The notes beneath the pieces are model-generated. The model was given only the letters and a program-made list of their open reading frames with translations, searched no databases and was not told the origin of the DNA. From Methylomonas subterranea (lineage in GTDB: Bacteria; Pseudomonadota; Gammaproteobacteria; Methylococcales; Methylomonadaceae), in assembly GCF_024505185.1 (NCBI RefSeq), contig NZ_JANIBJ010000008.1, positions 1 to 64,000 on the forward strand: a stretch of DNA of 64,000 nucleotides, in the 5' to 3' direction. How positions within the stretch are numbered: position 1 is the first letter of the stretch; every line of letters begins with the position of its first letter. This document shows, piece by piece, positions 27,424 through 36,491 of the stretch. A program made the position numbers and the translations under genes.

Positions 27424-29163
27424 TTATGCCAGTTTGCTTTTCAGGAAGCCGACGATGTCCGCAAACGGAATTTCCCGGCTTTCGTGCTCGGTGCGTCCTT
27501 GATATTCCACCGTGCCGTTGTCCAGTCCGCGGTCGCCGATCACGATTCGATGCGGGATGCCTATCAGTTCCATGTCCGAGAACATGAAGCCGGCCCGGAC
27601 CTTGCGGTCGTCCAACAACACTTCTATGCCGGCGTCCAAAAGCTCGCGATAAATTTTCTCGACGGTGTCGATCAGGCGGTCGGATTTGTGCATGTTCATT
27701 GGGCAAATGGCAACCTGGAAGGGGGCTAGTTCGTTGGGCCATATGATGCCGCGTTCGTCATGCCCTTGCTCGATGGCGGCCGCCACTACACGGGAGATAC
27801 CGATGCCGTAGCAACCCATCAGCATGATCTGGTTTTTACCGGCTTCATTGATGATGGCCGCATTCATGGCCGCGCTGTATTTGTCGCCCAGTTGGAAAAT
27901 ATGGCCAACTTCGATGCCCCTGGCAATGGTGATTTGACCTTGGCCGTCCGGGCTGGGGTCGCCGTTGACGATTTGGCGGATGTCGTGCAGCCATTCATCC
28001 ATTAGGTTCCAGTCGCGACCCCAATTGACGCCGGTGTAATGAAATCCGGCTTGATTGGCGCCGCAGACGAAGTCGCTGAGGTTTTCTACTGAATAGTCGG
28101 CGATGATGCGGCCGGGAAACGCTTCGGCGGTGATGGGGCCGATATAACCGGGCCGGCAATGCATAAGGTCTTCGATTTCCTCTTCCTTGGCGAAATCGAA
28201 ATCGCCGATGATTTTTTGAAGTTTGATCTCGTTCAACTCGTGATCGCCGCGCAGCAACAGCATGCAATAGCTGTTTCTGGATTCACCGGTACCGGCATCG
28301 ATAAATCGGCTGACGACGATCAAGGTCTTGAGGATTTTGTCCGGACTTACGCCCAAAAACTCGCCGACCTCGGCGATGGTTTTCTTGCCCGGTGTTTCCG
28401 TCAGTACTTTTTCTTGGGTATATGTGGCTCTATTCAATGGCGTGCGATGCAATTCGGCCTTTTCGACATTGGCGGCATAGCCGCTGGTATCGGAAAAGGC
28501 AATGGCATCTTCGCCGGAATCAGCCAGTACGTGGAATTCGTGCGATACCGCGCCGCCAATGGCGCCGGAGTCCGCGATGACCGCGCGGAACTTCAAGCCG
28601 AAACGGTTGAAAATATTGGTGTAGGCTTGGTACATGACGGCATAGGTTTGCTGCAACGAGTCTTGATCGAGATGAAAGGAATAGGCATCCTTCATTACAA
28701 ACTCGCGCGAACGCATCACGCCGAAACGGGGGCGGATTTCATCGCGAAACTTGGTTTGGATTTGATAATACGTGATGGGCAGCTGTTTGTAGCTTTTGAG
28801 TTCGTTGCGGGCCAAATCGGTGATGATTTCCTCGTGTGTCGGTCCCAGGCAGAATTCGCGGGCATGGCGGTCTTGCATGCGCGCCAGTTCCGGGCCATAT
28901 TTTTCCCAGCGTCCGGTTTCGCGCCAAAGTTCGGCGGGTTGCAGCGCCGGCATCAGGACTTCCAGCGCGCCGGCTTTGTTCATTTCCTCGCGGGTAATCT
29001 GTTCCACTTTGCGTAATACGCGCAAGCCCAGGGGTAGCCAGGTATAGACGCCGGCCGCGATTTTGCGGATCAGGCCGGCGCGTATCATGAGTTTGTGGCT
29101 GGCGATTTCGGCGTCGGCGGGTGTTTCTTTTACGGTACTGAGTGGGAATTGAGATGTGCGCAT
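27424..29163 (-). CDS. proS: Prolyl-tRNA synthetase
   Basis: Charges tRNA-Pro. At 579 aa it is the bacterial long form with an editing (INS) insertion between class II motifs 2 and 3. Visible: the N-terminal start [19 protein letters not shown], motif 2 ([26 protein letters not shown]), the INS region around residues 230-390, motif 3 ([17 protein letters not shown]) and the anticodon-binding domain at the end ([16 protein letters not shown]). Single gene, tail-to-tail with rubredoxin. Confidence 0.97.
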   Translation of the reverse strand: MRTSQFPLSTVKETPADAEIASHKLMIRAGLIRKIAAGVYTWLPLGLRVLRKVEQITREEMNKAGALEVLMPALQPAELWRETGRWEKYGPELARMQDRHAREFCLGPTHEEIITDLARNELKSYKQLPITYYQIQTKFRDEIRPRFGVMRSREFVMKDAYSFHLDQDSLQQTYAVMYQAYTNIFNRFGLKFRAVIADSGAIGGAVSHEFHVLADSGEDAIAFSDTSGYAANVEKAELHRTPLNRATYTQEKVLTETPGKKTIAEVGEFLGVSPDKILKTLIVVSRFIDAGTGESRNSYCMLLLRGDHELNEIKLQKIIGDFDFAKEEEIEDLMHCRPGYIGPITAEAFPGRIIADYSVENLSDFVCGANQAGFHYTGVNWGRDWNLMDEWLHDIRQIVNGDPSPDGQGQITIARGIEVGHIFQLGDKYSAAMNAAIINEAGKNQIMLMGCYGIGISRVVAAAIEQGHDERGIIWPNELAPFQVAICPMNMHKSDRLIDTVEKIYRELLDAGIEVLLDDRKVRAGFMFSDMELIGIPHRIVIGDRGLDNGTVEYQGRTEHESREIPFADIVGFLKSKLA

Positions 29164-29335
29164 GTTGGTGAGGTTTAATTAAGACGATAAGCGGTTATTT
29201 TACCGATCAAGCGGTAGACGGATAATTTCAGGCGGGGTTAATTTTACGGCAAAAATGTCCTATCATGAGTGAGTTTGTTTTATCCGACTATATTTGTAGG
29301 GTGCGCATCGATGACAGTGTAAGGTACTGGAGAAT

Positions 29336-29973
29336 ATGATTAGGGTTTTGCTGGTTGACGATCACGAATTGATTAGAAGCGGGGTTGAAGCATTGTTGAA
29401 TGCTTTTCAAGATATTACCGTGGTTGCCGTCTGCGACTGTGGCGAAAAGGCCTTGCAAATCATTGAGACCGAACTGCCCGATGTGGTGTTGATGGATGTG
29501 AACATGCCCGGCATGGGCGGCTTCGAGGCCTGCAGGAGAATTTTGCAGAATTTTCCCAAGGTCAAAATCGTGGCGCTGTCCGTGCACAATGGTGGCGCGA
29601 TTCCGCAGCAATTGTTGAAACTGGGGGTTGAGGGCTTCGTGTCCAAAGCGTCGCCGGTCAGTGAATGGTGGGTGCCATCAGGGCCGTGATGTCCGGGAAA
29701 CGTTATTTATGTCAGGATGTGGCCAGCAATCTGGTGTTTGAGTCCATCGAGGGCGGCGAAGCTTCGCCGTTCACGCAATTGTCGCAGCGCGAAGCGGAAG
29801 TGGCGCAGATGATATTGAAAGGCAGGGGCATACAGGAAATCGCCGACACCTTGAAATTGAGCGACAAAACCGTCAATACCTACCGTTATCGCTTATACGC
29901 CAAACTGAAGATCAAAAACGATGTCGAGCTGACGCGGTTGGCGGTCAAATACCATTATTCCGAACCGATGTGA
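29336..29973 (+). pseudogene. uvrY: GacA/UvrY-type response regulator with a frameshift
   Basis: Two overlapping frames together make one full-length regulator of 212 residues. 29336-29689 encodes the receiver domain (VLLVDDHELIRSG, phospho-acceptor Asp54 in LMDVNMPG, Lys in FVSKASPVSE). 29665-29973 encodes the rest, with a LuxR-type HTH (LSQREAEVAQMILKGRGIQEIADTLKLSDKTVNTYRYRLYAKL). The frames would join as ASPVSE-MVGAIRAV if one A were added at about 29663-29665; the span of 638 bp is one base short of a whole number of codons. UvrY/GacA works with BarA/GacS to control Csr small RNAs. Either a recent loss of function or a sequencing error. Solitary gene with GGAG before the ATG. Confidence 0.85.
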
Positions 29974-30018
29974 ATCGGTCGGCGTGCCCATCCCGTCGCT
30001 AAGGATTCCGTCCTATAT

Positions 30019-30049
30019 CCCTCTCCCTAGCCCTCCCAGAGGGAGAGGG
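30019..30049. repeat. Palindromic CCCTCTCCCT element, possible terminator
   Basis: Arms ccctctccct (30019-30028) and agggagaggg (30040-30049) pair perfectly across an 11-base loop, between the convergent response regulator and mtdB. This palindrome type is common between genes in many gammaproteobacteria and may serve as a terminator. Confidence 0.65.
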
Positions 30050-30106
30050 GACAGAATGCGGAAGTTATTTTGGGAGGAATCCTAGGAATGGGCAAACCAG
30101 TCAGGC

Positions 30107-31012
30107 TCAAACCAATTCGCGGGCTTTGCTGAAAGCTTCTCTAAAGTCGATGACCACCGGCTTGTCGCTTTTCAGCATGGACTTCAACAATTCATGCTGC
30201 AACTGATATTTGACATTGCCGACCGCCAAGGCGCCTACACCGACTGAATTCGGCGATTGGCCGGCATGCAACAGGGGAGCGGCCATGTCGTTGGACTCAA
30301 TTCCTTCTATCCCGGCGGGCGGCACTGCATTGACATCGCCCGCCACTTTCAATTGCCGGGATTGCGCCAATACTGCCGCGCTCAATACCCGAATACCGGC
30401 CTTGGCGGTGCAGAAGACGATGTCGGCATCCGCCAGCAAGGCGATTTTGTCGGCATCGGTTCTGGCGACGGCGCCGCTCATGTTGGCGCTGAAGCGACGG
30501 TTATATTGCTTGGCGGCATCATTGGCGGTATCCACCGACAAATGGTCTACCAAAACGGTATCGGCGCCTTGCAGGGAAGCGATAATGCCGGTGGCGATAC
30601 CGACCGGGCCGGTGCCGCCGAATACCAGGGCCTTGCAGTCTTTTAACTTCTTGCCGTGAACTTCCTTGAGGGCCTTTTCCACGCAGGCCACCAAGGCGGC
30701 GGCGGTGGTGTACGCGCCGCTGGGGTCGGCAAACACGGAAACCTCGAACGGCGGCACCATGGCCGGCTGGGTGGCTTGCAGCATGTCGATGGCCAAGCCG
30801 ATATCCCGTCCGCCGATGAAAATACCGGTTTTTTTGATGCCGGAAGGGCTGCGCGAAAAAATGGCATCCTGGGTCAGGTTCTGGATGTTTTCCAGTTTGA
30901 CGTTGGCATATGGCATCAGCACGTCAAAACCGGCATCGAGCGCCATGTTGATGTCAAACGGGCTGTTGTTTGGCATCGGGTCGAACATATGAAGTATGCT
31001 GCGTTTTGACAT
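30107..31012 (-). CDS. mtdB: Methylene-tetrahydromethanopterin dehydrogenase, copy 1
   Basis: Oxidises methylene-H4MPT to methenyl-H4MPT in formaldehyde oxidation. At 301 aa it matches the MtdB pattern SILHMFDPMPNNSPFDINMALDAG, TQDAIFSRSP, GIFIGGRD, FADPSGAYTTAAA and DVNAVPPAG. The nucleotide-binding motif GGTGPVG is followed by a second strand ending in Asp (VLVDHLS), which in Rossmann folds favours NAD+. The next gene upstream is a paralogue 50 bp away in the same direction, so the two form an operon. Other H4MPT-pathway genes are not in the window. Confidence 0.9.
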   Translation of the reverse strand: MSKRSILHMFDPMPNNSPFDINMALDAGFDVLMPYANVKLENIQNLTQDAIFSRSPSGIKKTGIFIGGRDIGLAIDMLQATQPAMVPPFEVSVFADPSGAYTTAAALVACVEKALKEVHGKKLKDCKALVFGGTGPVGIATGIIASLQGADTVLVDHLSVDTANDAAKQYNRRFSANMSGAVARTDADKIALLADADIVFCTAKAGIRVLSAAVLAQSRQLKVAGDVNAVPPAGIEGIESNDMAAPLLHAGQSPNSVGVGALAVGNVKYQLQHELLKSMLKSDKPVVIDFREAFSKARELV

Positions 31013-31062
31013 TTTTGATCTTAACCTCGGTAATGGACGGATGCTAACGTTGGCAAAATGCG

Positions 31063-31971
31063 TTAATTGGTCGACTTGATAAATTCGCGCGCCACTTCGA
31101 AAGCGTGTTCAAAGTGCAGGAATAAGGGCTTGTCGCATTCCAGCATGCGTTTCAACAAACGGCTTTGGGCCTGGTACTTGATATTGCCGATTGCCAGCGC
31201 GCCGATTGCCACGGCACCGCTGTTGGAGCCGGCAAGCGGTTTGCCGTTGTCGAATGCATCCACGCCAGCCACGCCGGCGGGCGGCACGGCGTTAACGTCC
31301 GCCACCACTTTCAATTGTGGGGCGGCGGCGATCAGTTCGGCGCTCAGCAGTTCTATGCCGGCGGCACCGGTGGCGAATACGATATCGGCGGTTTGCATGT
31401 ACTCCGCTTTGTCGGCATCGGCGCCGGCGCTAATGGCGATTTTGCCGTCGCCGAATTCTTCGCTGCATAACTCCGCCGTGCGTTGGGCTTTATCCAGCTG
31501 TCTGCCTATGATTCTGACATGGGCGCCGGCCTGGGCGGCAATGACCGCGGCGGCTTGGCCGACAGGGCCGGTACCGCCCAGGGCCAAAATGTTTTTGCCT
31601 TCCAGCGTGCTACCGAACTTGCCGGTCAGCTCGTTTTCAACGGCCGCTACCATGCCGGCCGCGGTGGTGAATGCGCCGCTGGGGTCGGCAAACACGGATA
31701 CTTCGAAGGGATGAAACATGGAGTTTTTTGCCAGTTTCAACATGTCCATGGCTTGTTTGGTTTCGCGGCCGCCGATGAAAATGGCGGTGCGCTTCAAACC
31801 TTTTGGACTGCGGGAGAAAATCGCATCTTGTACCAAACCGCGTACTTCGCTGGGTTCCACGTTGATATAGGGAACGGCTTGAATCCAGCCGGCATCCATC
31901 GCCATGTTGACGTCGAAAGGGCTCAGGTTTTTTGCTGTGGTCAGCATGTGTAGGATGAACGGTTTTTCCAT
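31063..31971 (-). CDS. mtdB: Methylene-tetrahydromethanopterin dehydrogenase, copy 2
   Basis: A 302-aa paralogue of the downstream gene, with the same landmarks (FILHMLTTAKNLSPFDVNMAMDAG, QDAIFSRSPKG, AIFIGGRE, FADPSGAFTTAAG, DVNAVPPAGVAG). Roughly half the aligned N-terminal residues agree by eye. Its GGTGPVG loop is followed by IIGRQLDKAQ, with Arg at the end of the second strand, a feature of NADP-binding enzymes and seen in MtdA. I infer the two copies differ in cofactor, one feeding NADH and the other NADPH. Promoter probably upstream of 31971; divergence or neofunctionalisation cannot be excluded. Confidence 0.88.
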   Translation of the reverse strand: MEKPFILHMLTTAKNLSPFDVNMAMDAGWIQAVPYINVEPSEVRGLVQDAIFSRSPKGLKRTAIFIGGRETKQAMDMLKLAKNSMFHPFEVSVFADPSGAFTTAAGMVAAVENELTGKFGSTLEGKNILALGGTGPVGQAAAVIAAQAGAHVRIIGRQLDKAQRTAELCSEEFGDGKIAISAGADADKAEYMQTADIVFATGAAGIELLSAELIAAAPQLKVVADVNAVPPAGVAGVDAFDNGKPLAGSNSGAVAIGALAIGNIKYQAQSRLLKRMLECDKPLFLHFEHAFEVAREFIKSTN

Positions 31972-32068
31972 GATTTCCTCTTAAGATTTTGATTAGCCTT
32001 CAAGTATAAAAGAAAAGGCAGGCCGATAACAATTTTAGGGCTGGCGGCGAATAATGCCAGTCGATTGT

Positions 32069-32863
32069 TTATTTAAGCTTGTCGGTGACATGCGGAGCGA
32101 TGGCGTGATACATCAATTGGTGCATGCGCGGATTGCCGACGATGATGTTGCCGGATTGCAAGTATTTGTCGTTAAAGGAAAAATCGGTGGCGACGCCGCC
32201 AGCCTCCTGTATCAACAATACCCCGGCGGCGATATCCCATTCCTTGACGCCGATTTCCCAGTAAGCGTCCAGGCGGCCGCAGGCTACATAGGCCATATCC
32301 AGCGCGGCGGCGCCGGCCCGGCGAATGCCGGCGGTATCGGCGGCGATGGCTTTGAACATGCCCAGATAGGGTTCGATATGCTCCATGGTTTTGAACGGGA
32401 AGCCGGTGCCGATTAGGGCGCCGCGCATGCTGGCCTGTTTGGTTACGCGGATTTTGCGATTGTTCAGCATGGCGCCGCCGCCGCGTTCGGCGGTGAATAG
32501 TTCATCGCGCTGGGGGTCGTATATGACGCCGATTTCCAGTTTATTTTTCAGTTTTAGCGCAATCGATACCGCATATTGCGGAAAACCGTGTAAAAAGTTG
32601 GTGGTACCGTCCAGCGGATCTATGATCCATACGTAATCGTTGCCTTGGTGTTCGCCGCTCTCTTCGGCCAAAATCGCGTGCTCGGGAAAAGCGGCGCGGA
32701 TGACCTTGATGATTTCCTGCTCGGCCATGCGGTCCACTTCCGACGCGTAGTCGTTTCGACTTTTTTGATCGATGGTCAGTTTCCCGATATTGTTCGAGGA
32801 GCGTTGAATCAGGTCGCCGGCGTTGCGTGCCGCCCGCACGGCTATATTGAGCATGGGATGCAT
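32069..32863 (-). CDS. suhB: Inositol-1-monophosphatase family protein SuhB
   Basis: Mg-dependent phosphatase that also assists rRNA transcription antitermination in Escherichia coli. The 264 aa protein carries the metal-binding motifs AEESGE, WIIDPLDGTTNF and EWDIAAG. The ATG at 32863 (MHPMLNIAVRAARNAG) matches the SuhB start; the frame is open 14 residues further, but that extension is unlike the family. Divergent from trmJ, as in many gammaproteobacteria, with 92 bp between starts. Confidence 0.95.
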   Translation of the reverse strand: MHPMLNIAVRAARNAGDLIQRSSNNIGKLTIDQKSRNDYASEVDRMAEQEIIKVIRAAFPEHAILAEESGEHQGNDYVWIIDPLDGTTNFLHGFPQYAVSIALKLKNKLEIGVIYDPQRDELFTAERGGGAMLNNRKIRVTKQASMRGALIGTGFPFKTMEHIEPYLGMFKAIAADTAGIRRAGAAALDMAYVACGRLDAYWEIGVKEWDIAAGVLLIQEAGGVATDFSFNDKYLQSGNIIVGNPRMHQLMYHAIAPHVTDKLK

Positions 32864-32955
32864 AGATCGAATTGGTAATGAGCAGTTGGAAAACCGCGAT
32901 AGCATAGCAAATCTTTTGTTAAAATCGCCGGTTTTTTAGTGGCTGGGAACTGTCT

Positions 32956-33681
32956 TTGCTTGCCAATTTTAAAGTCGTTTTGGTGGAAACATCGCACCCG
33001 GGTAATATCGGCGCCGTGGCCCGGGCCATGAAAAACATGGGCATGAATCAGTTGCGGCTGGTGTCTCCCAAGGTATTTCCGCATGCCGATGCCACGGCGC
33101 GGGCTTCCGGGGCGGACGATGTATTGCGGGCGGCCACGGTTTATTCTTCCTTGCCGGAAGCCATAGCGGATTGCAGGATTGTTTTGGGTTCCAGCGCGCG
33201 CGACAGGACCATCAGTTGGCCGTCGGTAACCGCGCGCGAAGCGGCCCAACGATGGGCTTGCCAAGGCGGCGAGGACAATATCGCCCTGATATTCGGCCGG
33301 GAAAACTCCGGTTTGAAAAACCATGAGTTGGACCTTTGTCATTATTTGTTACGCATTCCCTGCAATCCTGAATATAGCTCTTTGAATCTGGCTGCCGCCG
33401 TCCAAGTGGTCTGTTACGAACTGTTTGTTGCGACGGGCGTGCAGTTTTCGAGCAATATCGGCGATAGGGGCGAAGAGCCGTTGGCAACGGCGGAACAGAT
33501 GGAAGGCTTTTATCGGCATTTGCTGCAGACCATGGCCGATATCGGTTTTTTGCACCCCGAGCGCTCCAAGTCCATCATGCGCCGTTTGCGGCGGTTGTTC
33601 AATCGCGCCCAGTTGGATACCAAGGAGTTGGATATATTGCGTGGCATCTTGCGCTTTTCCCAAAATCACAACTTGAAATAA
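32956..33681 (+). CDS. trmJ: tRNA (cytidine/uridine-2'-O)-methyltransferase TrmJ
   Basis: SPOUT-family enzyme that 2'-O-methylates position 32 of tRNAs. The 241 aa protein has an N-terminal core ([23 protein letters not shown]), the knot region ([33 protein letters not shown]) and a C-terminal helical tail. No ATG stands near the start of similarity, so TTG 32956 is used, with GGGA upstream. Leads a plus-strand run trmJ-cysE, 5 bp apart, followed by iscR. Confidence 0.95.
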   Translation: MLANFKVVLVETSHPGNIGAVARAMKNMGMNQLRLVSPKVFPHADATARASGADDVLRAATVYSSLPEAIADCRIVLGSSARDRTISWPSVTAREAAQRWACQGGEDNIALIFGRENSGLKNHELDLCHYLLRIPCNPEYSSLNLAAAVQVVCYELFVATGVQFSSNIGDRGEEPLATAEQMEGFYRHLLQTMADIGFLHPERSKSIMRRLRRLFNRAQLDTKELDILRGILRFSQNHNLK

Positions 33682-33686
33682 ACCTT

Positions 33687-34436
33687 ATGTTCAGCCGAAT
33701 CAAAGAAGATATTCAATGCGTATTTGCGCGCGATCCGGCGGCACGCTCGGTGTTTGAAGTGATAACCACTTATCCCGGTTTTCACGCGGTCCTGATCCAT
33801 CGCCTGAGTCACTGGTTATGGGCGCGCGGTTTCAATTGGCCGGCCCGCTATGTATCGTTTTTGGGGCGCTGGTTGACGGGTATCGAAATTCATCCGGGCG
33901 CGCGGATAGGCCGGCGGTTTTTTATCGATCACGGCATGGGGGTGGTGATAGGTCAAACCGCCGTGATCGGCGACGATTGCACGCTGTATCATGGCGTGAC
34001 CTTGGGAGGCACCAGTTGGAACAAGGGCAAGCGGCATCCAACCTTGAAAAACGGGGTGGTGATCGGTGCCGGCGCCAAGGTGCTGGGGCCGATTGAAATC
34101 GGCGAGGGTGCCAGGGTCGGTTCCAATTCGGTGGTGGTCAAGCCGGTACCCGACGGCGTAACCGTGGTGGGGATACCCGCCCATATTATTGATGCCAAGG
34201 CCAAGCGGGAACAGGCCCTGCGCGATGCCACCGCGCAAAAAATCGGTTTCGACGCCTACGGGGCTACCGATATGCCCGACCCTATCGCCAATGCTATTAA
34301 TCTGATGCTGGATCATATTCACCAAATGGACAGACAGATTGAGATCATGTGCCAAAAGCTCAATGATGCCGGCATTCAATGCGGTGAAAAAAACATTGCT
34401 CAGTTGGATGATTGCCAGATCAAGGATAAAAGCTGA
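33687..34436 (+). CDS. cysE: Serine O-acetyltransferase
   Basis: Makes O-acetylserine for cysteine synthesis. The 249 aa protein has an N-terminal helical part ([20 protein letters not shown]) and a left-handed hexapeptide beta-helix ([46 protein letters not shown]). It carries a long ~70-residue C-terminal tail ([19 protein letters not shown]) that looks helical. Placed 5 bp after trmJ and 86 bp before iscR, so cysteine supply lies next to iron-sulfur assembly. Sulfur donation to the adjacent cysteine desulfurase is a reasonable inference. Confidence 0.95.
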   Translation: MFSRIKEDIQCVFARDPAARSVFEVITTYPGFHAVLIHRLSHWLWARGFNWPARYVSFLGRWLTGIEIHPGARIGRRFFIDHGMGVVIGQTAVIGDDCTLYHGVTLGGTSWNKGKRHPTLKNGVVIGAGAKVLGPIEIGEGARVGSNSVVVKPVPDGVTVVGIPAHIIDAKAKREQALRDATAQKIGFDAYGATDMPDPIANAINLMLDHIHQMDRQIEIMCQKLNDAGIQCGEKNIAQLDDCQIKDKS

Positions 34437-34452
34437 AGGTGGTTGCCGTTCA

Positions 34453-34485
34453 ATACTTGACTAAAATACTGGGTTTATTTATAGT
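34453..34485 (+). promoter_or_regulatory. iscR promoter with overlapping IscR type-1-like box
   Basis: TTGACT (34457-34462), a 17-base spacer and TATAGT (34480-34485) form a strong sigma-70 promoter. Bases 34453-34477 run ATACTTGACTAAAATACT then GGGTTTA and follow the E. coli type-1 IscR site pattern in most positions. The operator covers the -35, so holo-IscR would repress its own operon when iron-sulfur clusters suffice. The match was made by eye. Confidence 0.75.
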
Positions 34486-34522
34486 CGCCCTACTTTAACT
34501 AGGTTTAATTGGAGGAGGCTTT

Positions 34523-35008
34523 ATGCGACTCACCACCAAAGGGCGCTACGCGGTTACGGCCATGCTGGATTTGGCCTATCACAGTCAAAAGCATCCGGTC
34601 ACTTTAACCGATATCGCTACCCGGCAGACCATATCGTTGTCGTATCTGGAGCAATTGTTTGCGCGGCTGCGTAAGGCGGGCATGGTCAAGGGCGTCAGGG
34701 GGCCGGGCGGCGGTTATACCTTGAGCCGCGGTGCGCGCGAAATCAACGTCGCCGACATTATCGAGGCTGTCGACGAGCCGGTAGACTCCACCAAATGCGG
34801 CGGAAAATCCAACTGTCACAACGATCAACCCTGCATCACGCATGATTTGTGGATGGGTTTGAGCGAGCAGATTCGGGCCTATCTGAAACAAATTACCCTG
34901 GGGCAGTTGTTGGAACGGGAGTTGGTCAGCGAAGTTGCCAAGAGACAGGCCAAACTTTCCGAGCAAGTGATTGATATTCAAACGTTGCAGGAACGCAAAA
35001 CGGCCTAA
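34523..35008 (+). CDS. iscR: Iron-sulfur cluster regulator IscR
   Basis: Rrf2-family repressor that senses cluster status through a [2Fe-2S] cluster. The 161 aa protein has a winged helix at about 1-75 (MRLTTKGRYAVTAMLDLA, ISLSYLEQLFARLRKAG) and cluster ligands Cys92, Cys98, Cys104 and His107, at the same positions as E. coli IscR. A strong GGAGGAGG site precedes the ATG. The upstream promoter overlaps a probable IscR box. The next gene starts immediately after its stop (TAA-ATG). Confidence 0.97.
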   Translation: MRLTTKGRYAVTAMLDLAYHSQKHPVTLTDIATRQTISLSYLEQLFARLRKAGMVKGVRGPGGGYTLSRGAREINVADIIEAVDEPVDSTKCGGKSNCHNDQPCITHDLWMGLSEQIRAYLKQITLGQLLERELVSEVAKRQAKLSEQVIDIQTLQERKTA

Positions 35009-36115
35009 ATGATCTATTTGGATCACAATGCCACCACGCCGCCAGACGAACGGGTGGTGGAGGCCATGTTGCCGTATTTGCGGCAACTTTACGGCAACCC
35101 TTCCAGTTTATATCGATTGGGCCGCATTGCCCGTAGCGCCGTTGATACGGCCCGGGAACAAGTGGCGGCGTTGATTGATGCGCCAGCCGCGCAAATCGTG
35201 TTCACCAACGGCGGTACCGAAGCCAATGCGCTGGCTCTGTCCAGTGCGCGGAACCGACGGTTATGGATTTCCGCCATCGAACATCCGGCGGTGACCGAGA
35301 ATGCCGTTCGGCAATCCGAGCGGTACACAGCCATAAATACCCTGCCGGCGGATACTTACGGCTTGGTTTTGCCGGGTATGCTAGCGGAACAAAGCCCGCA
35401 AGCAGGTGATTTCGTATCGTTGATGCTGGCCAACAACGAAACCGGAGCCGTGCAACCGGTAGCCGAATGGGCTGCCGCCACGCGGGCGGTCGGCGGATTG
35501 CTGCATACCGATGCGGTGCAGGCGGCGGGTAAAATTCCGGTCAGCTTTAAACAGCTCGGCGCGGATTTAATGAGCCTGTCCAGTCATAAAATATACGGCC
35601 CGAAAGGCTGTGGTGCCTTGGTCTGGCGAGCCGATGTCGATGTCCGGCCATTGATTTACGGTGGCGATCAGGAGCGCGGCTTGCGCGCCGGAACAGAAAA
35701 TGTGGCGGCGATTGTGGGTTTCGGTAAAGCCGCGGAACTGGCGCGGTTGGAGCTTGACGATAGGTTGGCTCGCATGCAATCCCTTCGGGCCGGCTTGGAA
35801 CAGCAATTAAAGACTATTCCGGGATTGGTGATTTTTGCCGAACGGGTGCCCCGATTGCCTAATACCGTGCAATTTGGTATTCCTGGCGTCAATGGTGAAA
35901 TGCTGCTGATGCAGTTGGATCAAAAGAACATTGCGGTTTCCAGCGGTTCGGCCTGCGCCGCCGGCTCCGGACAAATCAGCCCGGTTTTGGCGGCGATGGG
36001 TGTGGCCGATTCATTGGCTAAATCCGCCATTCGGGTCAGTTTGGGTAAAGACAATACCGCGCGGGAAATCGACGAATTTGTCAGTGTTTTAAAGGCATTG
36101 CTTGCAAGAGTTTAG
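35009..36115 (+). CDS. Cysteine desulfurase (IscS/NifS family)
   Basis: PLP enzyme that takes sulfur from cysteine for cluster assembly. At 368 aa it is shorter than E. coli IscS (404). PLP Lys194 is in SLSSHKIYGPKG and the catalytic Cys316 in SSGSACAAGSG. The start MIYLDHNATTPPDERV is NifS-like. It lacks the C-terminal extension with which classical IscS contacts IscU, and IscU itself is absent from the cluster. Sits directly after iscR and 9 bp before iscA. Confidence 0.93.
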   Translation: MIYLDHNATTPPDERVVEAMLPYLRQLYGNPSSLYRLGRIARSAVDTAREQVAALIDAPAAQIVFTNGGTEANALALSSARNRRLWISAIEHPAVTENAVRQSERYTAINTLPADTYGLVLPGMLAEQSPQAGDFVSLMLANNETGAVQPVAEWAAATRAVGGLLHTDAVQAAGKIPVSFKQLGADLMSLSSHKIYGPKGCGALVWRADVDVRPLIYGGDQERGLRAGTENVAAIVGFGKAAELARLELDDRLARMQSLRAGLEQQLKTIPGLVIFAERVPRLPNTVQFGIPGVNGEMLLMQLDQKNIAVSSGSACAAGSGQISPVLAAMGVADSLAKSAIRVSLGKDNTAREIDEFVSVLKALLARV

Positions 36116-36124
36116 GAGAAGTCA

Positions 36125-36448
36125 ATGAGTATTACGGTCACAGAGCGCGCGGCAAAACAGATTCGGAAACAGTTGCATCTGCGCGGATCGGGATTGGGCT
36201 TGCGGTTGGGCGTAAAGCCGGCGGGATGTTCGGGCTATGCCTATGTGCTGGATTATGCCGATCAACAGGCCGAAGATGAAATCGTGTTCGATCAGTTCGA
36301 TGTTAAAGTGCTGGTTAAGCAGACGGATCTGGATAAATTGAACGGTATTGAACTGGATTATGCCAGGGAGGGTTTCAACGAAGCCTTTAAATTCAACAAC
36401 CCCAACGTCAAGGGTATCTGCGGTTGCGGGGAAAGCTTTACGGTGTGA
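36125..36448 (+). CDS. iscA: Iron-sulfur assembly protein IscA
   Basis: A-type carrier that helps mature [4Fe-4S] proteins. 107 aa with the three ligand cysteines at Cys35 (PAGCSGYAY), Cys99 and Cys101 (GICGCGESF), identical in position to E. coli IscA. Preceded by AGGAG before the ATG. Last gene of the short iscR-iscS-iscA unit; no iscU, hscBA or fdx follows, because the next gene is convergent. Confidence 0.95.
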   Translation: MSITVTERAAKQIRKQLHLRGSGLGLRLGVKPAGCSGYAYVLDYADQQAEDEIVFDQFDVKVLVKQTDLDKLNGIELDYAREGFNEAFKFNNPNVKGICGCGESFTV

Positions 36449-36457
36449 TTTTTAAGT

Positions 36458-36482
36458 CGACACCGGTGCTGAACCGGTGTCG
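36458..36482. terminator. Perfect inverted repeat, likely terminator of the isc unit
   Basis: Arms cgacaccggt (36458-36467) and accggtgtcg (36473-36482) with a gctga loop lie between convergent iscA and the small Cys-rich gene. The T run downstream is poor on the plus strand, so termination may be weak or assisted. Confidence 0.65.
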
Positions 36483-36491
36483 GATGGCATT

